From: JAJXWB01 sp046349215 | Lineage (GTDB): Bacteria; Pseudomonadota; Alphaproteobacteria; Rhizobiales; Beijerinckiaceae | NCBI GenBank assembly: GCA_046349215.1 | Contig: JAXMCV010000002.1 | Span: forward strand, 930,001 to 994,000 | Direction: 5' to 3' | Length of the DNA stretch: 64,000 nucleotides | Shown here: one piece after another, positions 35,024-43,548 of the stretch | How the letters are laid out: each line of letters opens with the position of its first letter | Position numbering within the stretch: position 1 is the first letter of the stretch | Program-made: the position numbers and the translations under genes | The notes under the pieces: generated by a model | Databases searched by the model: none | What the model was told of the DNA's origin: nothing | What the model saw: the letters and a program-made list of their open reading frames with translations, nothing else

Positions 35024-36094
35024 TCATTCCTTGTCGCCGCCGAACAGGAAGGGCGCGACTTCCCTGACGCCCGGCTGCTTTTCGGCCGCGAAGGGCATGG
35101 GCCTGCAGACGGCCATGGCGGAGAGGCCGATCCGCGTCGTCAGCATGCCGTTGAGCACGCCTTCGCCGAGCCGCGCCGACAGCCGCGCGGCAAGTCCGTG
35201 GCCCAGCACCTGCTGGACAAGAGAATCGCCGACCGCCATGCCGCCGGTGATCGCCAGATGCGCGCCAACTGAACGCGCAAGCCTGAGAAACCCAAGAAAA
35301 CCGGGCCTTCCGCCATAGATTTCGGAAATGCGCCGCAAGAGCCGCACCGCCTGCGCGGCGACGAAGGCGACATCGACCAGCGCGCGGGGCGAGATGGCGG
35401 TGACCATCGACACGCGCCGCGCCGCGGCGGCGATTTCGCGGGTCGCCTCCTCGTCGAGCGCGCGCATGAGATTGCGTTCGGATATGTCGATCAGGTCGCG
35501 GCCGTCGACGATCTCGCGCAACAGATCGTTCACCAGGTTTCGCGATCGCGCCGTGTCCGGCCTGTCGGCGTAGAGCGCGACGAGTTCGCCGACGCGGCTG
35601 CGCGCGGCTTGCCGGTCGTCCGTCTCGCGCGCTTCCGCAAGGGCGGCGTGCAGGTGCGCGATGCGCTTCTGGCGGAAGATCGCGCGGCTCTCGCGCGCCA
35701 GCAGGCCGAGAATTGCGAGCAGCAGGACAGCGGCCAGCGCGACGCCGATCCACCCCAGCGTCATCGAGCGGGCAAACAATTCGTCGACGATGCGCGCCGT
35801 CCACAGGCCGAAGCCGAGGGACACGAGGCCGCCGAGCGCCGACCAGAACAGGCCGCCCCACGACAGAAGCGCGCGCTTCAGCACGCCGCGTTGTTGCGCG
35901 ATCTCGACCGCCTGTTCCTCCGATTGCGGCTCGGCCGGTTCTCCGTCGGGCGCGAAGGCGTCGGGCGCGGGCGCGACCACGACGCCGCCGGACCTGCGGA
36001 ATTCGGTCGCCGCAGCGGCGTCGGCGTCCGACACGAGGACCTTGCCGTCGTCGAGACGGAAGGCGCGCGGTCGCGATCTTTCTTCGCCGCTCAT
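35024..36094 (-). CDS. YcjF/TIGR01620 family membrane protein (DUF697)
   Basis: A 356-residue protein with an acidic N-terminal tail (about 90 residues), two adjacent transmembrane helices (GLFWSALGGLVSLGFGLW and LGWIGVALAAVLLLAILGLL), a long basic helical region and a C-terminal DUF697-like domain. Its ATG overlaps the ycjX stop by four bases (ATGA at 36091-36094). This pair is conserved in proteobacteria; the function is unclear though stress regulation and membrane integrity have been suggested. The start is secured by the overlap. Confidence 0.88.
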   Translation of the reverse strand: MSGEERSRPRAFRLDDGKVLVSDADAAAATEFRRSGGVVVAPAPDAFAPDGEPAEPQSEEQAVEIAQQRGVLKRALLSWGGLFWSALGGLVSLGFGLWTARIVDELFARSMTLGWIGVALAAVLLLAILGLLARESRAIFRQKRIAHLHAALAEARETDDRQAARSRVGELVALYADRPDTARSRNLVNDLLREIVDGRDLIDISERNLMRALDEEATREIAAAARRVSMVTAISPRALVDVAFVAAQAVRLLRRISEIYGGRPGFLGFLRLARSVGAHLAITGGMAVGDSLVQQVLGHGLAARLSARLGEGVLNGMLTTRIGLSAMAVCRPMPFAAEKQPGVREVAPFLFGGDKE

Positions 36095-37584
36095 TGCAAA
36101 CGGTCTCCGAGCAGGAATTGCAGCGCGCGGTCGAGGCGGATCGACGCCGCGGGCAACGGCGCGCCGTCACGTGCGATGCGGGCGACGGGCGGACGGAAGC
36201 GCACGAACCGGTAGTCGGCGGCGCCCTCAGGCACGCCGAGCCCGTCGCCGCGGAAGACGAGCTTCGGATCGGCAGGCAGCGCGCCGGGAAAGATCGCGAC
36301 TTCCGCGTCGCCGTCGAACGTTTCGCCGTCGATGCGTTCGCCGGCGAGCGGCACGCCGACGATGGCGTCGAGATCGGCGCGATCCTTGAACATGTTTCCC
36401 TGCTTCACCGTCGCCTCGCGCGTCGCGCGAATGGCTGCGAGCGCCACGACATCGACAGCCGCCCCGACGTCCTCCGCGCGCGCGATCGCGCGCGACACGA
36501 GGAGGCGCAGGATCGCTTCGAGCCGGTCGTGACTCTGGTGATGCAGGTGATCGGCCTTGGTGGCGGCGAACAGGATGCGATCGATTTTCGGACGGAACAT
36601 GGTCGAGATCACGCCGGATTTTCCGGCGCGAAAGGCCATGAGCACTTCCGACATCGCGGTTTCGAGATCGCGCACGGCGGCAGGGCCGCTGTTGAGCGAA
36701 GTCAGCGCATCGACCAGCACGATCTGGCGGTCGAGCCGCGCGAAATGATCGCGGAAAAACGGGCGCACCACGTGTTTCTTGTAGGCCTCGTAGCGCCGCT
36801 CCATCATCGCGCGCAGCGAGCCTTCCGCCGCCTCGCCTTCGTCGACGCGCAGCGGCGCGAAAGTCAGCGCGGGCGAACCTTCCATGTCGCCGGGCATGAG
36901 GAACCGGCCGGGCGGCAGCGTCGAGAGCGCGTAGGTTTCGCCGCGCGCCGCGCGCAGATAATCGGTGAAGAGGGCGGCGAGTTTCTTGGCTTCGTCCTCG
37001 CTGGCTGCGGCTTCGGGTTTTGCTGCAAGCGTCGCCGCGCGCCAGTCGGCTGCGAGCGGCGCGCGCGCCGCCGATGCGCTGGCCTCCAGCGTGTCGTGCG
37101 ACCATTGCGCATAGCTCTTGGTCAGCAGCGGCAGGTCGAGCAGCCATTCGCCGGGATAATCGACGATGTCGATCGTCAGGTGCGAAGGTCCCTTGCGCCA
37201 GCCCTCGGCGCGCTCGAATTCGATGGTCAGGCGCAGTTCGGAAATGCGGCGCGTCGAGTCCGGCCAGTGACGGTCCTCGCCTGTCAGCGCCGCGACGTGA
37301 TCCTCGTAGGCGAAGCGCGGCACGTGGTCGTCCGGCTGCGGTTCGAGCCGTGCGCCGGTCATGCGGCCTTCCGCATGCACCCGGAAGACGGGAAGGATGC
37401 GCTCGTTCTCGCGCGCCGCCGCCGTGGCGCGCAGCAGGTTCTGCACCAGCGCGGTGATGAATACGGTCTTGCCGGCGCGCGACAGCCCCGTCACGCCGAG
37501 GCGCAGGCCGTTGCCCCGCGCGAATTCGGCGAGCGCGCTCGCCGCGTTGCGCGTCTCGAACAGGAAATCGGCGAATTTGGACAA
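36091..37584 (-). CDS. YcjX-family P-loop NTPase
   Basis: A 497-residue nucleotide-binding protein of COG3106. Walker A is GLSRAGKT (residues 33-40). Further family blocks visible are HLTIDIVDYPGEWLLDLPLL, RQIVLVDALTSLNSGP and RKIDRILFAATKADHLHHQ-like RPKIDRILFAATKADHLH. It is a GTPase-like protein of unknown role, cytoplasmic and probably working with the membrane partner YcjF, whose gene overlaps it by four bases. In E. coli both genes are stress induced; no regulatory motif is evident here. Confidence 0.92.
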   Translation of the reverse strand: MSKFADFLFETRNAASALAEFARGNGLRLGVTGLSRAGKTVFITALVQNLLRATAAARENERILPVFRVHAEGRMTGARLEPQPDDHVPRFAYEDHVAALTGEDRHWPDSTRRISELRLTIEFERAEGWRKGPSHLTIDIVDYPGEWLLDLPLLTKSYAQWSHDTLEASASAARAPLAADWRAATLAAKPEAAASEDEAKKLAALFTDYLRAARGETYALSTLPPGRFLMPGDMEGSPALTFAPLRVDEGEAAEGSLRAMMERRYEAYKKHVVRPFFRDHFARLDRQIVLVDALTSLNSGPAAVRDLETAMSEVLMAFRAGKSGVISTMFRPKIDRILFAATKADHLHHQSHDRLEAILRLLVSRAIARAEDVGAAVDVVALAAIRATREATVKQGNMFKDRADLDAIVGVPLAGERIDGETFDGDAEVAIFPGALPADPKLVFRGDGLGVPEGAADYRFVRFRPPVARIARDGAPLPAASIRLDRALQFLLGDRLQ

Positions 37585-37662
37585 GCGAGGCTCCGGCGGG
37601 CGACGCCAGAAATAAGCGCGATGCGGCGCCTTTGTAAGTGGGTCAGGTCGCGCGGCATCCTA

Positions 37663-37826
37663 CCGCCCCGCTGGCGGGGAGGTCGATCAGCGGCGCAGCC
37701 GATGTCGGGGGGACCCCACCCGTCCGCCTTCGGCGTCCACCCTTCCCGACCGAAGTCGGCTCTTGCCGACTTCGGCAGTCTTGGATGCGCAAAGCGGGAA
37801 CACCCGCTTTGCCAGCGGGGAGGGAA
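37663..37826. repeat. Palindromic intergenic element, copy B with internal insertion
   Basis: Left hairpin CCCCGC-TG-GCGGGG (37666-37679) followed by GAGGTCGA, and the right end GCCAGCGGGGAGGG (37811-37824), match copy A at 32768. Copy A has a 22-base right hairpin; here the same hairpin is split after CCCTTCCCG by about 62 bases that form two further perfect stems: CCGAAGTCGGC-TCTT-GCCGACTTCGG (37750-37775) and GCAAAGCGGG-AACA-CCCGCTTTGC (37789-37812). It sits in the gap after ycjX and reaches the 3' end of the next gene. Confidence 0.75.
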
Positions 37827-37831
37827 GCCGG

Positions 37832-38842
37832 TCACTTGCGCGCCAGCCGCGCCACGGCCCGGTCCACCAGTTCCTGCCGCGCCCTGAGCGGGCCGATCTC
37901 GACGGCCGCCATGTTGGCGAGCGCCCTGGCGAAATTGGGCGTCGGGCGGCCGTCGGCGTTGAACAGGGCGAGATCGTCGTCGGGTCCCGCAGCCACGCCG
38001 TCTGCGATACTGGCCGCGTAATTGCCGATGCGCCGTGTCTCGGAAGCGCAGGTCGCAGCCGGCAGCGGCGGCAAGGACGGGGCGATCTTCAGCGCCGGGT
38101 CCGGACCCAGCGCCACGCCCGGAAAGGGCAGCATGGCGAGGCGGACCGGCGGGCCGGCGGTCCCGGCGGAAAAGCCCGCCGCGATCGTCGGCGTCTGCAT
38201 CATCGCGGGCGTGCGGTCTGCGGTCCGCGAGGGCCGGAGCTTCGCGCCGCCCCTCCTTGCAAGGTATTTCGCGCGCAGCGTATTGCCGAGGCCGTGGGTC
38301 GTCAGGCCTTTCGGTTCGGGACCGAGCAGGCGGCGCTTGCCCATCGGCGCGCCGGAGCGCGCGCCTGTCGCAGCTATGCGTTTGGCCGGGCGCGGCGCGT
38401 ATGCGAGGGAAGGTCCGCATTGCGCCGGCGCCCAGCGTTCGACGATGGCGCGCGCCGAATGCAGTTTCAGGTCGACGTAATAGCGGCGCAGGAGCGCGGC
38501 GGCGACGCCGGCGCCATCGGCGGCGCTGGCGAAGGCAACGTGGCCTTCCGCATCGGAGGCGATCTCGCCCGTCCAGCCGGCCTTCTTGACGCACCAGTAA
38601 TTGTTGAGCCGCACGCAGCGCGACACGCCGCGTATGTCGCGCCCGAGAAGCAGCGCGGCCGACTGCTCGAAAGCGATGTCGAGATTGAACGCGCCCTGGC
38701 TGCGCCAATTGTCGACGGCGCGCTCGGCCGACCGGAACACGGGCTGCAGGAACGGCGGCTGCGGCAGCGTCCGCCAGAAGACGCCGGAATTGGCGAGCGC
38801 GGCGATCAGCGCCGCCGCAAGTCCGGCCTGCTCCAGAAACAA
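37832..38842 (-). CDS. Conserved hypothetical protein (murein-binding-like N-terminal half)
   Basis: Unrecognised 336-residue protein. The N-terminus (EQAGLAAALIAALANSGVFW) is moderately hydrophobic and may be an export signal. Residues 70-150 (VRLNNYWCVKKAGWTGEIA, GHVAFASAADG, LLRRYYVDLKLHSARAIVE) resemble the conserved part of phage-structural / cell-wall-binding proteins of the type NNWGNIK..WNGE, but this is a faint likeness. The second half is Pro/Ala-rich with basic patches. It lies 9 bases after the SixA gene on the same strand, so the two are likely cotranscribed. Confidence 0.6.
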   Translation of the reverse strand: MFLEQAGLAAALIAALANSGVFWRTLPQPPFLQPVFRSAERAVDNWRSQGAFNLDIAFEQSAALLLGRDIRGVSRCVRLNNYWCVKKAGWTGEIASDAEGHVAFASAADGAGVAAALLRRYYVDLKLHSARAIVERWAPAQCGPSLAYAPRPAKRIAATGARSGAPMGKRRLLGPEPKGLTTHGLGNTLRAKYLARRGGAKLRPSRTADRTPAMMQTPTIAAGFSAGTAGPPVRLAMLPFPGVALGPDPALKIAPSLPPLPAATCASETRRIGNYAASIADGVAAGPDDDLALFNADGRPTPNFARALANMAAVEIGPLRARQELVDRAVARLARK

Positions 38843-38851
38843 GGAGGCCTC

Positions 38852-39388
38852 TCAATCGAGATCGTCGACGCCCTCGACCAGAATGGACGGGGTGACAAAG
38901 CGTTCCAGCCGGCCGGTCCCCCATTTTATGTCGGCCCAATGCTTCTGGTCGAATTCGACGACCGCCAGGCCCGACGTCGGGTATTTCAGTTCGAGACGCT
39001 TGCGCGCCTCGAGGTCGCCGGAGCCGGTGACGCGCCAGGCGAAATCGGCGAGGCCGGGATTGTGCCCGACGACCAGCATGGTCTGGGCGAGATCGGGCGC
39101 CTTGTGCAGTTCCGACAAGAGGATGAAATCCTCGGCGAGATAGAGTTCCGGGTCGATCAGCACCTTGAACGACCGGCCGGCCGCCTGCAGCAGGCAGTCG
39201 AGCGTCTCGCGCGTGCGGCGCGCGTCCGAGACGACGGCGAGGTTCGGGAGCAGCTTTTCCTCGACGAGATACCGGCCGTTGCGCGCCGCGTCTTCGCGGC
39301 CGCGGCGGGTGAGCGGGCGCTCCTTGTCGCCGCCGCCGGCTTCGCGGGCAGCCTTCGCATGGCGGATCAGGACGAGTCGACGACGCAT
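38852..39388 (-). CDS. SixA-type histidine phosphatase
   Basis: A 178-residue phosphoglycerate-mutase-like phosphatase. It opens with the RHG motif RLVLIRHAKAA, then LTRRGREDA, and ends the core with VGHNPGLAD, supplying the second catalytic His. SixA removes phosphate from Hpt domains of phosphorelays in E. coli; a lone Hpt protein occurs at 12587, but any link is speculation. First gene of a two-gene unit with the downstream hypothetical protein. Confidence 0.88.
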   Translation of the reverse strand: MRRRLVLIRHAKAAREAGGGDKERPLTRRGREDAARNGRYLVEEKLLPNLAVVSDARRTRETLDCLLQAAGRSFKVLIDPELYLAEDFILLSELHKAPDLAQTMLVVGHNPGLADFAWRVTGSGDLEARKRLELKYPTSGLAVVEFDQKHWADIKWGTGRLERFVTPSILVEGVDDLD

Positions 39389-39426
39389 GGCCGAAGGCTA
39401 GCGTTCCGCTCGTCCAAAGGCGAGGG

Positions 39427-39460
39427 CCGTCCGCGCGCGAGGATTAACGCGCGCGGACGG
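39427..39460. terminator. Long palindromic hairpin between DUF1328 and sixA genes
   Basis: CCGTCCGCGCGCG (39427-39439) pairs perfectly with CGCGCGCGGACGG (39448-39460) around AGGATTAA. On the minus strand it is 6 bases beyond the DUF1328 stop and 39 bases before sixA. No T-run follows, but the 13-pair stem is strong. Confidence 0.7.
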
Positions 39461-39465
39461 GGGCC

Positions 39466-39645
39466 TCAGGTACGGCGTCGCACCATGCCGAACAGGAAGG
39501 CCAGGACCATCAGGACCAGCGCCACCCAGAACAGGATTCGCGCGCCTTCCATCGCGGTTCCGGCGACGCCGCCGAACCCGAACAGCGCCGCCACGATGGC
39601 GACGACAAGGAAGACGAGGGCGTAATGCAGAAGATTGCCGGGCAT
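39466..39645 (-). CDS. DUF1328 family small membrane protein
   Basis: A 59-residue protein from ATG 39645, with a GGAGA ribosome site nine bases upstream. Two hydrophobic helices (LLHYALVFLVVAIVAALFGF and ILFWVALVLMVLAFLFGM) flank a short loop GGVAGTAMEG and the C-terminus is basic (VRRRT). This is the size and layout of the DUF1328/UPF0391 family, common in proteobacteria and often stress-associated. Function unknown. Confidence 0.85.
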   Translation of the reverse strand: MPGNLLHYALVFLVVAIVAALFGFGGVAGTAMEGARILFWVALVLMVLAFLFGMVRRRT

Positions 39646-39780
39646 CGAAAGTCTCCGTCAGCCGGGGGATTGAAATCGGCCAACGCGTCAAGGCTGCGCT
39701 GGTTCCCGCCGCCAGGCCCGAGCCTTGTCAAAGCGACGGCTTCGGGGCCATATCGGTCGGACGTCTTTCTGGGGGCCGAC

Positions 39781-40023
39781 ATGCCGCTCTACGCCTACCG
39801 CTGCGAGGACTGCAGCAAGGAATTCACGACGCTGGTGCGCTCCGGCGAGACGCCGGAATGCCCGGTCTGCCAGAGCGCGAAACTCGAACGGCAGCTTTCG
39901 CTCATCGCCAAACCCGCGCCCGGCGGCGAGGGCGGGGGCATGGAGATGGCGGGGGCGTGCGAGGGGGCCGGCGGCTGCGGCATGTGCCCGGGCATGGCGG
40001 CGATGGCAGGCGCCTGCGGCTAG
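39781..40023 (+). CDS. FmdB-type zinc-ribbon protein
   Basis: An 80-residue protein from ATG 39781. A zinc ribbon of two CxxC pairs is plain: CEDC at the start (YAYRCEDCSKEF) and CPVC further on (PECPVCQSAK). The C-terminal third is Gly/Met/Cys-rich. The family is called FmdB after a putative regulator of formamidase; its real role is unclear. It precedes a hydrolase gene by 33 bases, which may be an operon. Confidence 0.88.
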   Translation: MPLYAYRCEDCSKEFTTLVRSGETPECPVCQSAKLERQLSLIAKPAPGGEGGGMEMAGACEGAGGCGMCPGMAAMAGACG

Positions 40024-40056
40024 AGATTCGATCGCAGCGGGGAAGGGTAGCCAGAC

Positions 40057-40935
40057 ATGACAGACGCCTCGTCCCTCATTCCCGGCAAGCGAATCGTCGT
40101 TCCCTCGAACGGCATCGAAATGGAAGTCTACGAGGCGGGCGCGGGCGATCGCCTCGCGCTGCTGCTACACGGCTTTCCCGAACACGCCGTTTCGTGGCGC
40201 CATCTCATGCCGGTGCTGGCCGACATGGGCTATCGCGTCTGGGCGCCGAACCAGCGCGGCTACGGCGGCACGACGACGCCGGCCGAACGCTCCGCCTATT
40301 CCGCCGACAAGCTGCTCGCCGACATCGCCGGCCTGATCGACAGGTCAGGCGCCAAGAGCGTCACGCTGATCGCGCACGACTGGGGCGCGCTGCTCGCCTG
40401 GACATTCGCCGCGCGAAAGATCCGGCCGCTGGAAAAGCTCGTCATCCTCAACGTGCCGCATCCGCTCTGCTTCAAGCGGGAGTACCAGACCAATCCGAAG
40501 CAGAGGAAGAAGTCGTGGTACACGCGCTTCTTCCAGATCCCGTGGCTGCCGGAGACGCTGCTGTCGCGCAAGGGCGGCGCGCCGGTGGCCAAGATGCTCC
40601 GCGACACCTGCGCCAACAAGGCGAATTTTTCGCGCGAGATTCTTTCCGTCTATGCGGCGAACGCCGCGCGGCCGGGCGGCATGCGCGGCATGATCAACTG
40701 GTATCGCAGCGCGATGAACGATCTCATGAGCGCGACCGACCTCGGCGGAAAGATCGAGGTTCCCACGCTCGTCGTCTGGGGCGAAAAGGACGTCGCGCTC
40801 GAAGTCTCGACGCTCGACGGCACGGACCAGTACGTCCGCGACCTGAAGATCGTGCGCCTGCCCAACGCCTCGCACTGGGTGCAGCAGGATGAGCCCGAAG
40901 CTGTGAACAGCGCGATCAAGGCCTTCCTGGCGTGA
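40057..40935 (+). CDS. Alpha/beta hydrolase, epoxide-hydrolase-like
   Basis: A 292-residue alpha/beta-hydrolase. The oxyanion HGFPEH (residues 38-44), the nucleophile motif AHDWGALLAW with Asp108 and the C-terminal His (ASHWVQQDEP) make an Asp-type triad, the pattern of epoxide hydrolases and dehalogenases. The loop RGYGGTTTP is also family-typical. The lid tyrosines of true epoxide hydrolases cannot be confirmed without alignment, so dehalogenase activity is possible. Start follows a GGGGAAGGG site. Confidence 0.87.
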   Translation: MTDASSLIPGKRIVVPSNGIEMEVYEAGAGDRLALLLHGFPEHAVSWRHLMPVLADMGYRVWAPNQRGYGGTTTPAERSAYSADKLLADIAGLIDRSGAKSVTLIAHDWGALLAWTFAARKIRPLEKLVILNVPHPLCFKREYQTNPKQRKKSWYTRFFQIPWLPETLLSRKGGAPVAKMLRDTCANKANFSREILSVYAANAARPGGMRGMINWYRSAMNDLMSATDLGGKIEVPTLVVWGEKDVALEVSTLDGTDQYVRDLKIVRLPNASHWVQQDEPEAVNSAIKAFLA

Positions 40936-41020
40936 CTTTCCACATGGCGGCCATGCGCCGACACATATAGCTTGTGTCGAGGCGGCCGGCGCTGCATTAC
41001 CTCGCCGGGGACCAGGGCTG

Positions 41021-41574
41021 ATGTTCGACAGCGACGACGATTTCGACCGGGCGCTGCGCGTTTTGCGCAACGCGGTCGGATTCGTGTGCTGCCTGGCCAG
41101 CGGCGCCTTGATCGCCATGGCCTATGGCGGCTGGCGCCTGTTTGCGGTCCTGCTCCTTCTCTACTGGCCGTTGCTGCTGGCGATGGATATCGGATCGCGC
41201 CAGAACTGGTACGGCCGCGCAAGGGGCCTGCTCGGGCGTATCAGGCTCCTGCGGGCGGTCGACCTTGTTGTCGCCGGCCTCGTCCTCGTAGGTCCGACCT
41301 GGATCGCCCAGCGCTTCAATCTGGAAATCGGGCCAGCTGCGCTCGTGCTTGTCCTGTCTGCGGGCTGGCGGCGCTCTGGCTCGAACCGGCCTGGCAAGGC
41401 GTCAGCGTCGCCGCCGGTCTCGTCCTGTTCGAATATTTCATCGTCCCGCCGACGGACAGCTTCGTCTTCGCCTCATCCCAGGATGCGATTGCGTTCGCAT
41501 TGGCCTCTTGCGCGGTCGTCGTGATGGCGCTGGGCGCACGGACGCAGGCGGCGCTGTCGACCTATTACGCCTGA
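41021..41574 (+). pseudogene. Frameshifted DUF4118-like (KdpD-type) membrane protein gene
   Basis: The frame starting at ATG 41021 encodes about four hydrophobic helices (GALIAMAYGGWRLFAVLLLL, DLVVAGLVLVGPTWIAQRF, PAALVLVLS). Near 41360 it loses protein-like sense, while the next frame then continues with GLAALWLEPAWQGVSVAAGL, FEYFIVPPTDSFVFASSQDA and an Ala/Val-rich helix to the stop at 41574. The joined product (about 183 residues) ends with the DUF4118 pattern. This looks like one gene broken by a one-base change in a G/C-rich tract (TGTCTGCGGGCTGG), though a sequencing error is possible. Confidence 0.6.
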
Positions 41575-41695
41575 GGCTACCGCGCCCGGCGGAGGGGCGC
41601 GCGGCCCCGCCCGCAGCTGGCGCTGCGCCGAGGATTTGACAGTCGTTTGTAGAGACAGCCGGTTTCGCGCTGGCGCTCGCCCGGCTGGGTCTGGA

Positions 41696-42538
41696 TTACC
41701 GCTCCCGCCTGTTCAGAAACGCCAGCCGCTCGAACAGGTGCACGTCCTGCTCGTTCTTGAGGAGCGCGCCGTGCAGAGGCGGGATGAGCTTCTTGGGGTC
41801 GCGCTCGCGCAGCGTTTCGGGGCCGATGTCCTCGTTGAGCAGGAGCTTCAGCCAGTCCAGCAGTTCGGAGGTCGAGGGCTTCTTCTTCAGGCCCGGCACG
41901 TCGCGCACCTCGAAGAAGATGCGCAGCGCCTCTTCCACCAGGCGCTTCTTGATGCCGGGGAAGTGGACGTCGATGATCTGCTCCATCGTCTCGGCGTCCG
42001 GGAACTTGATGTAGTGGAAGAAGCAGCGGCGCAGGAAGGCGTCCGGCAGTTCCTTCTCGTTATTGGAGGTAATGACGACGATCGGGCGCTTGGCGGCCTT
42101 GATCGTCTCGCCCGTCTCGTAGACGTGGAATTCCATGCGGTCGAGTTCGAGCAGCAGGTCGTTCGGGAATTCGATGTCGGCCTTGTCGATCTCGTCGATC
42201 AGCAGGACGGGGCGGCTGTCGGAGACGAAGGCTTCCCACATCTTGCCGCGCTTGATGTAGTTCTGGATGTCGGAGACGCGCGGATCGCCGAGCTGGCTGT
42301 CGCGCAGGCGCGAAACCGCGTCGTATTCGTAGAGGCCCTGCTGCGCCTTGGTGGTGGACTTGACGTGCCAGGTGAGCAGCGGCGCGCCGATGGCCTTGGC
42401 GACCTCCTCGGCCAGCACGGTCTTGCCGGTGCCGGGTTCGCCCTTCACCAGCAGCGGGCGTTCCAGAACGATGGCGGCGTTGACGGCGACCTTCAGATCC
42501 TCGGTCGCGACGTAGTCCTTGGTACCGGTAAAGCGCAT
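41696..42538 (-). CDS. MoxR family AAA ATPase
   Basis: A 280-residue AAA ATPase. Walker A is GEPGTGKTVLAEE, Walker B LLIDEIDKADIEFPNDLLLE, and sensor 1 IVVITSNNEKELPDAFLRRC. MoxR proteins are chaperones that insert cofactors or assemble complexes and almost always work with VWA-domain proteins. The CoxE-type VWA gene at 43893, on the opposite strand 1.3 kb away, is the expected partner; between them lie an Flp pilin, a cytochrome c and a small protein. The start at 42538 fits the family N-terminus RFTGTKDYVA. Confidence 0.92.
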   Translation of the reverse strand: MRFTGTKDYVATEDLKVAVNAAIVLERPLLVKGEPGTGKTVLAEEVAKAIGAPLLTWHVKSTTKAQQGLYEYDAVSRLRDSQLGDPRVSDIQNYIKRGKMWEAFVSDSRPVLLIDEIDKADIEFPNDLLLELDRMEFHVYETGETIKAAKRPIVVITSNNEKELPDAFLRRCFFHYIKFPDAETMEQIIDVHFPGIKKRLVEEALRIFFEVRDVPGLKKKPSTSELLDWLKLLLNEDIGPETLRERDPKKLIPPLHGALLKNEQDVHLFERLAFLNRRER

Positions 42539-42672
42539 TTCAGCCCCTTGGATGTTTAATCGGCAGATTAAAGGGGCTTATGGGGCCGGGCAAGCCGGCA
42601 GAACGCCAAAGGGCGGACAAGCCGCGGATGCGGCCCCCGCCCGTAAATTCCAGATGGACCCGAAGCGGCGCT

Positions 42673-42834
42673 TCAGGTCACCGCATTGGCGATCGTGTTG
42701 AACTTGGTCGACACGCTGGTGCCGAGTTTGCGCGTCGCGGTGATGATCACGACGCCGATGAGCGCCGCGATCAGACTGTATTCGATCGATGTCGCTGCGG
42801 ATTCGTCGGCGAGAAAGCGTCTTATGGCAAACAT
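42673..42834 (-). CDS. Flp-type (class IVb) pilin
   Basis: A 53-residue prepilin, read from ATG 42834 (ribosome site GGGAGCC). It begins MFAIRRFLADESAATSIEYSL, where the small residue plus SIEY is the Flp processing site, followed by one helix (LIAALIGVVIITATRKLG) and a polar tail ending AVT. It is a better match to canonical Flp than the one at 10446. No assembly genes are adjacent. It lies between the MoxR gene and a cytochrome gene. Confidence 0.88.
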   Translation of the reverse strand: MFAIRRFLADESAATSIEYSLIAALIGVVIITATRKLGTSVSTKFNTIANAVT

Positions 42835-42966
42835 GGGCTCAGGCTCCCGGCCGGCCCCCGAATGGCGCGGCCGTGTGTCTGTTGTATGTCGGGGGCTATT
42901 GCCGGATGGTAAATGCCGTCGCGTAAGACCCTTTAACGCGCACTGTTTTTTGCGGGCGACCGGCGC

Positions 42967-43290
42967 CTAGCGCTGGATCGAGCGCAGATAGTTGAGAAAG
43001 TCCTGTATCTGCTCCGGCGAGAGCCTGAACATCGGCATACCGTCGGAATGACCGACGAATACGCCCTCGGCAAAGCCTTCCTGCAGATTTTCCAGCGGAT
43101 ATTTGCGGGCGAGGGTCCGGAAGGGCGGGGCATGCGGGTCGGGACTGGCGCCCCGGACGCCGATCGCATGGCAGGTCGCGCAGGGCCGCGCGATGGCGCG
43201 ACCCGCGGCATATTTGCCGGCCGGCGCGGCCGCGGCCAAGGCCGGGAAGGTCGCAAGGAAAAGGGCGGCGAGAATCGCAGGGGCGCGCAT
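42967..43290 (-). CDS. Small periplasmic c-type cytochrome
   Basis: A 107-residue cytochrome from ATG 43290. A signal peptide (APAILAALFLATFPALAAA) precedes the haem motif CATCH, and the sixth ligand is likely one of the methionines in HSDGMPMFRL. The C-terminus LSPEQIQDFLNYLRSIQR is the typical last helix of class I cytochromes. An in-frame upstream start at 43347 would add 19 residues without a signal core. It sits between the two genes of the MoxR-VWA pair. Confidence 0.85.
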   Translation of the reverse strand: MRAPAILAALFLATFPALAAAAPAGKYAAGRAIARPCATCHAIGVRGASPDPHAPPFRTLARKYPLENLQEGFAEGVFVGHSDGMPMFRLSPEQIQDFLNYLRSIQR

Positions 43291-43548
43291 GGGTCGATGA
43301 TGGGCCGGGCCGGGCGGCCGCGCCATGCGCGAGGTCAACACGCGCATCCCGCATCACGCAAGGTCAGATGCTCGACAGCATCTTTTGACGCGACTATAGA
43401 ATTCGATGGCTGCGCGCCAGTTTTGCCGGGTATACGGATTTTTTTATGCTCCGCTGGTAACATTTTACCGGGAACAAATTCAGTTGATTGGCTATCGGCT
43501 CGACATATGTTTTGATGAAATCATATTTGTTTGAGTGACGGGTGCGGA

